Shown: in pieces, positions 5,365 through 8,811 of the stretch | Position numbering within the stretch: position 1 is the stretch's first letter | Layout: each line of letters starts with the position of its first letter | Source: Desulfobulbaceae bacterium | GTDB taxonomy: Bacteria; Desulfobacterota; Desulfobulbia; Desulfobulbales; Desulfobulbaceae | DNA length: 8,811 nt | Assembly: GCA_030633145.1 (NCBI GenBank) | Contig: DAOVTM010000156.1 | Location: 1-8,811, forward strand | Direction of reading: 5' to 3' | Program-made: the position numbers and the translations under genes | The notes under the pieces: model-generated | The model's input: only the letters and a program-made list of their open reading frames with translations | What the model was told of the DNA's origin: nothing | Databases searched by the model: none

Positions 5365-6333
5365 TTAAAAGTTGAGTCTGCCATAGTTAATATTTTCCAT
5401 AATATCATGGTATTGTTCATCAATATATGTGTGCATCAGCTCTTTTTCATCCTCAATTTTCTGCGTGAGAGGCAAATGGTTTTTCTGTTCAGCAGCACGA
5501 CAATCATGGATGAATCTTTTCAAGCGAATCTGTTTTAAGACTGTTGTATCGGAGAATAAAAACTGGTATTCTCTGTCACCATATTGGCTGCTGTCTATAA
5601 TAAAAACACAGGACTTGGATTGTGCATCAAACTCATCAAGAAGCCGCTCATACACCTCCTGCAGACGGCTGTGAAAACGGATAAACAGTTCATCGAGTTG
5701 TTGCTCCAGGCCATCCGCAACTCTTTTCATGTCCCACCGGTAACACTCCCCTTCTTTTTTTCCATGTTCCTTCCCTTCCTGAAAGGTATATGGGATCAAC
5801 TTTTCAATATAATCACTGCCAAATTCATCCACCTGACTGAAAATATAACCGGCCGCCATGGAAAGAACACCATAGGTAAATTCTCCATCCACCATCAACC
5901 TCGCCCAGGTAAAATAGAGTGCGCCTCTGTACTGTTTTCGTTTATACCCCTTGATGTCTTTTTCCCGCCACTCTTCCTGGAATCTAAAATCGTCAATATC
6001 GTAATCATACAGTGTCGGAAAACTGAGCAGTGTCTGGTGCTTTTGCAAAAATTCATTCAGATAAAAATAATCTTCCCCAATTCCCTGTAAAGGCAGGAGG
6101 ACAGGATTGATTACATTGCCTTGTTCAATGGTCAAACCATCCCATGCAGCATCAAGGTCGTCCTGATTGGTAACTGTGATATCAAACAGGCTTTGCAGGA
6201 GGTATTGGCGGATGGCAAGCGCATCTTCCTCTGGTGTGTTTACACGGTACTGTTCCTGCGTTTCAGTGTTCCAGCCGAAATAATCCGGCACAGTTTTTAT
6301 GATTGCTCTTTTCAGCGCATAATTTATTTCCAT
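5365..6333 (-). CDS. Unrecognised protein coupled to csm5 in the type III operon
   Basis: A 322-aa protein that I do not recognise. It is probably cytoplasmic, with no signal peptide or membrane segment. The N-terminal half is acidic with many aromatics (DYFYLNEFLQKHQ, FPTLYDYDIDDFRFQEEW at 106-122). A basic patch KGYKRKQYRG is at 128-137. Residues 200-236 are a likely long or coiled helix, followed by strand-like SCVFIIDSSQYGDREYQF (241-258) and a helical tail. RAAEQKNH (279-286) formally fits the R-x4-6-H HEPN motif, but nothing else supports a HEPN fold. The ATG at 6331-6333 overlaps the csm5 stop (TGATG), and a GTG one codon earlier is an alternative. The overlap implies coupled translation, so a role as an accessory or ancillary factor of this Csm complex is likely. 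It is not a recognisable Csm6 or Csx1: I see no CARF domain. Confidence 0.8.
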   Translation of the reverse strand: MEINYALKRAIIKTVPDYFGWNTETQEQYRVNTPEEDALAIRQYLLQSLFDITVTNQDDLDAAWDGLTIEQGNVINPVLLPLQGIGEDYFYLNEFLQKHQTLLSFPTLYDYDIDDFRFQEEWREKDIKGYKRKQYRGALYFTWARLMVDGEFTYGVLSMAAGYIFSQVDEFGSDYIEKLIPYTFQEGKEHGKKEGECYRWDMKRVADGLEQQLDELFIRFHSRLQEVYERLLDEFDAQSKSCVFIIDSSQYGDREYQFLFSDTTVLKQIRLKRFIHDCRAAEQKNHLPLTQKIEDEKELMHTYIDEQYHDIMENINYGRLNF

Positions 6334-8081
6334 CACTCAATATTTTTCAATCTCTTGTTTAATGCCTTAAAAGACTTTTGTTGTTGTTTTCCCTTGCTTT
6401 TTTTCAATTTCCACTCAATGAATTTAATTCTAAGAGCTTCTGCGCAGGGTTTATCGAGCTTAGGTATCTTAACACTGTTGTCTGCTTGATATTCGCTCCA
6501 TTTTTGCAGGTTGTTGATTTTCTCAAGCAGAGCAGAGCTGTCCTTATGAGGATTTGGCAGGGCAGCTATACCCTTTGCCATGGGCTGCCATTGGATTGCT
6601 GATGCCTCCAGCCACTCTGCAACAACCAGGTCACGGTTTTCATCCCATGTTTTTCGATTGGATTTGGCAACCCGAATGACGGTTTCAGCAACAGCCCGGC
6701 CAACTTCTTGTTCTGCTTGATACTGTATGTATTGCTCATTCTCAAGCACCTTGGTTTTCAAAGCTCCCCAGTCTGCAATAGATAACAGAGATTCAGGTAT
6801 GAATACACGCCATGGATATTTACGCAGCTCTTCATCTTTGATTCGCTGTTCTTCTGCACGTCGTTGTTTTTTTTGTTCTTCTTCTTCACGTTGTTTGGCT
6901 AATAATTTAGCATTTTCTTTAAAATCTACAATCGTCTGTCGTTGCTCTGTTTCCCAGACATTGAAAGCGGTAATTTTTTTCTCCTCGAAATCCATTGCCT
7001 CTTCTTCGGACAACATGGTAAGCACTGACCAGCCAAAGGGTTGTAAAAACTTGTTGCTGCCAGGATTATCTGAACCTGCAGCCAACCATAATGTAGTGGC
7101 GTGGTCTTTGAATTTAGCTTTTCCCGAGCCTTGCATGATCTTAATATCACGCCTTCCAGCGACAGTCACGCATTCAGCTCCAGAATGTCGCCCCACGCGA
7201 ATCAATGTCGTCCCCTGGGGAAACGTATCAGAACTTGTCACGTCACAACCAATACTCTTTAAACTTGATTTTTCATTTTGCTGTTCACGATTATAAAAAC
7301 CGCTTAATGCCCTGTGAATCTCTGCAAATGTAACTGGCTGTTTGATACCGGTTTTTGCTGTTGCCTGCTGTACTGTAATAGTTCCAATAAATTCAGAACC
7401 TTTTTCGATGACTTCTAACATCTGGTATGGGCGGCGAGCTTCTTTTTTAGAAGGTTTTTTCTTTCTATTTACGGCGTAAACAATTCTTTGTTCAACATCC
7501 CCGGCTGGTTGAAAATCACTCACCTTTATTAAACGGAAGGGGTCTTTTGCAAAAGTGCCACCGGCAAGATCATCATTGAGCTTCTTACCACTATGACATT
7601 TAGGGTAACTTTTTCCGTTATTACGCAAACTTAAAACCGCAGTACGGATGGCTCCTTTTAGAGCGGAACCGGGAATATACGGGACAGAATCACGCCGCTG
7701 AAAAGCAGTGCGACCCATCAGAAACTTATTCAGTTGCTGCTGCACCGCATTGGGCGATAAATTCAACGTTTCTGTATAATGGGCAACAAAGGCATCAGAT
7801 ACAGCCACCTGCCTGCTATTACAGTTAATAGCATGTTCTTTATGCTGCCGGATAAATTTGTAGATCTCCAAAAGGGAGGCTACCGTACCCTTGCGGCAAA
7901 TCGTTGCGTATTTATCTAAATCCTCTTGCTCAAGCATTCCGAGAAAGGAAGCAGGCTCAAAAGAGATCAGTTTCTTTGCCTGCTCATCAACGGCAAAGCC
8001 GGTTGGCTCATAGAACTCGTCACAGCCGAGATGGACAGGCGAGACCACTCTCAACTTGAAAGAATATGTTGTGCTTTCCAT
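6333..8081 (-). CDS. csm5: Csm5-like RAMP protein with long C-terminal extension
   Basis: A 582-aa protein. Residues 1-351 match a Csm5 (Cas7-like RAMP) core: SPVHLGCDEFYEPTGF (14-29), YIPGSALKGAIRTAVL (135-150, the conserved IPGSSLKGxIR-type segment), VGRHSGAE (296-303) and QPFGW (347-351). Csm5 caps the crRNA 3' end of the type III-A complex and helps crRNA maturation. Csm5 proteins are usually about 350-400 aa, so residues 352-582 are an extra region. It contains a highly charged, probably coiled-coil stretch (about 380-421), a helical part with several Trp residues, and a Lys-rich end (KLKKSKGKQQQKS). The ATG at 8079-8081 follows an in-frame stop five codons earlier and is the only reasonable start. 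GGAGG lies 16 nt upstream, unusually far. The gene starts 22 nt after csm4 and overlaps the next gene. Confidence 0.88.
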   Translation of the reverse strand: MESTTYSFKLRVVSPVHLGCDEFYEPTGFAVDEQAKKLISFEPASFLGMLEQEDLDKYATICRKGTVASLLEIYKFIRQHKEHAINCNSRQVAVSDAFVAHYTETLNLSPNAVQQQLNKFLMGRTAFQRRDSVPYIPGSALKGAIRTAVLSLRNNGKSYPKCHSGKKLNDDLAGGTFAKDPFRLIKVSDFQPAGDVEQRIVYAVNRKKKPSKKEARRPYQMLEVIEKGSEFIGTITVQQATAKTGIKQPVTFAEIHRALSGFYNREQQNEKSSLKSIGCDVTSSDTFPQGTTLIRVGRHSGAECVTVAGRRDIKIMQGSGKAKFKDHATTLWLAAGSDNPGSNKFLQPFGWSVLTMLSEEEAMDFEEKKITAFNVWETEQRQTIVDFKENAKLLAKQREEEEQKKQRRAEEQRIKDEELRKYPWRVFIPESLLSIADWGALKTKVLENEQYIQYQAEQEVGRAVAETVIRVAKSNRKTWDENRDLVVAEWLEASAIQWQPMAKGIAALPNPHKDSSALLEKINNLQKWSEYQADNSVKIPKLDKPCAEALRIKFIEWKLKKSKGKQQQKSFKALNKRLKNIE

Positions 8082-8103
8082 AATATGTCTTGTTCATCCT
8101 CCA

Positions 8104-8811
8104 TCAACAGGGGAGATACAGGGAATAGCCCTGCACTACTGTTCGTTTATCTGCCGCTGATACATTTTTTACTGCTGATCCGATATAGGGTAAGGCAAAT
8201 ATTTTCTGGTCATCAGGAAAGAGCAATGCTCCCTCATCTGCCATAATTACCGGTTTTTTAAAAGGATTTGCCGAACAGGCAAGGGCAGCCCCATGTTTGC
8301 CAAATCGGGTGAACGGTGCGGCATAACAGCGGGTACGGGTAAAGGTCTCTTTCTGCGGTACAGACGGGCCAAGGGTATAACATCCCGTGGCTGAGGTATC
8401 TGGTTTGGGCCAGGAATGTTTCCGGACAGATTCAACAGTGAAACGTCCCAGTCCCGCACTGGCATCACGGCCATAGCCCCAGTTGCCGATTCGTTCAAAC
8501 GCAGTATGCAATTGATCTGCGTTGAGTGCCTCTTCGTTGACTGCGACAAAAATCATCAGGCATAGTCCGGGCAGGTATTGAAAATTATCATGACTGAACG
8601 GGGCAAATTCGCCGCTGCCAGTGGTCATGGTCAAACGATTTATGGAATTATGCGCCTGGGTCACTGGTGTGCAGAGTTTCTTCTGATCTTTGCCAAGGAG
8701 ACGTAACGGTTTGGCATCTGCCGGTCTTCGGCTTTCCAAAAACAAGTCGAAAAGCTCTTCATCGCGTTTTAATCGCTTTTCTGTCAGTTTTACCTGCATA
8801 GAGGTATCAAC
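8104..8811 (-). CDS. csm4: Csm4 RAMP protein, N-terminus cut by window edge
   Basis: The frame is open to the right edge, giving 235 visible residues. The first internal Met (8797-8799) is not the true start, because the conserved N-terminal RAMP strand of Csm4 is missing. Recognisable parts, numbered from that Met, are APFSHDNFQYLPGLCLMIF (66-84), the glycine-rich loop GYGRDASAGLGRF (108-120) that follows the 'GxGGDRSxGxGxF' pattern of Cas5-group RAMPs, and VVQGYSLYLP at the C-terminus. Csm4 is the Cas5-like subunit that holds the crRNA 5' handle and contacts Cas10. Family members are about 300 aa, so roughly 65-80 residues should lie beyond the window. It sits directly before csm5, the standard cas10-csm2-csm3-csm4-csm5 order. 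Confidence 0.85.
   Translation of the reverse strand, partial: VDTSMQVKLTEKRLKRDEELFDLFLESRRPADAKPLRLLGKDQKKLCTPVTQAHNSINRLTMTTGSGEFAPFSHDNFQYLPGLCLMIFVAVNEEALNADQLHTAFERIGNWGYGRDASAGLGRFTVESVRKHSWPKPDTSATGCYTLGPSVPQKETFTRTRCYAAPFTRFGKHGAALACSANPFKKPVIMADEGALLFPDDQKIFALPYIGSAVKNVSAADKRTVVQGYSLYLPC

Noticed and set aside
5475..5500. RAAEQKNH in the 322-aa protein as a HEPN RNase motif.
   Set aside because: The pattern is very permissive, and no second motif, CARF domain or HEPN-like helical arrangement is visible. I mention it but do not use it for a function call.

Overview
The window is part of a CRISPR-Cas locus of type III-A (Csm) character. Every gene I can support is on the minus strand, so transcription runs from the right edge to the left. 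In that order it holds: the end of csm4 (cut by the window edge), a csm5-like gene with a long C-terminal extension, an unrecognised 322-aa gene coupled to csm5, a non-coding stretch of about 510 bp, a TPR-repeat protein, a CRISPR-associated primase-polymerase (CAPP, archaeo-eukaryotic primase fold), cas1, cas2, an AT-rich leader of about 290 bp, and the leader-proximal end of a CRISPR array with 36-bp repeats that continues past the left edge.

There are two modules. The effector module (5365-8811) would build the Csm surveillance complex; cas10, csm2 and csm3 would be expected to the right, outside the window. The adaptation module (432-4853) has its own start, with a strong Shine-Dalgarno site. 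It places a TPR protein and a primase-polymerase directly ahead of cas1-cas2, as described for CAPPs of type III-A/B systems, where CAPP is proposed to process or synthesise DNA during spacer capture. Genes within each module are tightly packed: csm5 and the next gene overlap, the TPR stop and CAPP start are 1 nt apart, and cas1 and cas2 are 15 nt apart. No cas6, reverse transcriptase or csm6 is visible here.

The spacer between the modules is rich in small structured DNA. It contains a 114-bp MITE-like element with 14-bp terminal inverted repeats and a perfect 8-bp target duplication, 14 bp past the end of the effector operon. It also contains a REP-like palindrome led by GTAG, a second short palindrome, and a TGTTAC/GTAACA palindrome upstream of the TPR gene. 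The leader carries three copies of a TTCGCAGAYCT motif, two direct and one inverted. The inverted copy lies in the loop of a candidate terminator after cas2.

The host is probably a Gram-negative bacterium of moderate GC content. A deltaproteobacterial (Desulfobacterota) or similar sediment organism would fit the mix of type III genes, CAPP, REP-like and MITE-like repeats, but this is a weak inference because no housekeeping gene is present. The best candidates for undescribed biology are the 322-aa protein, the Csm5 extension and the dedicated TPR partner of CAPP.
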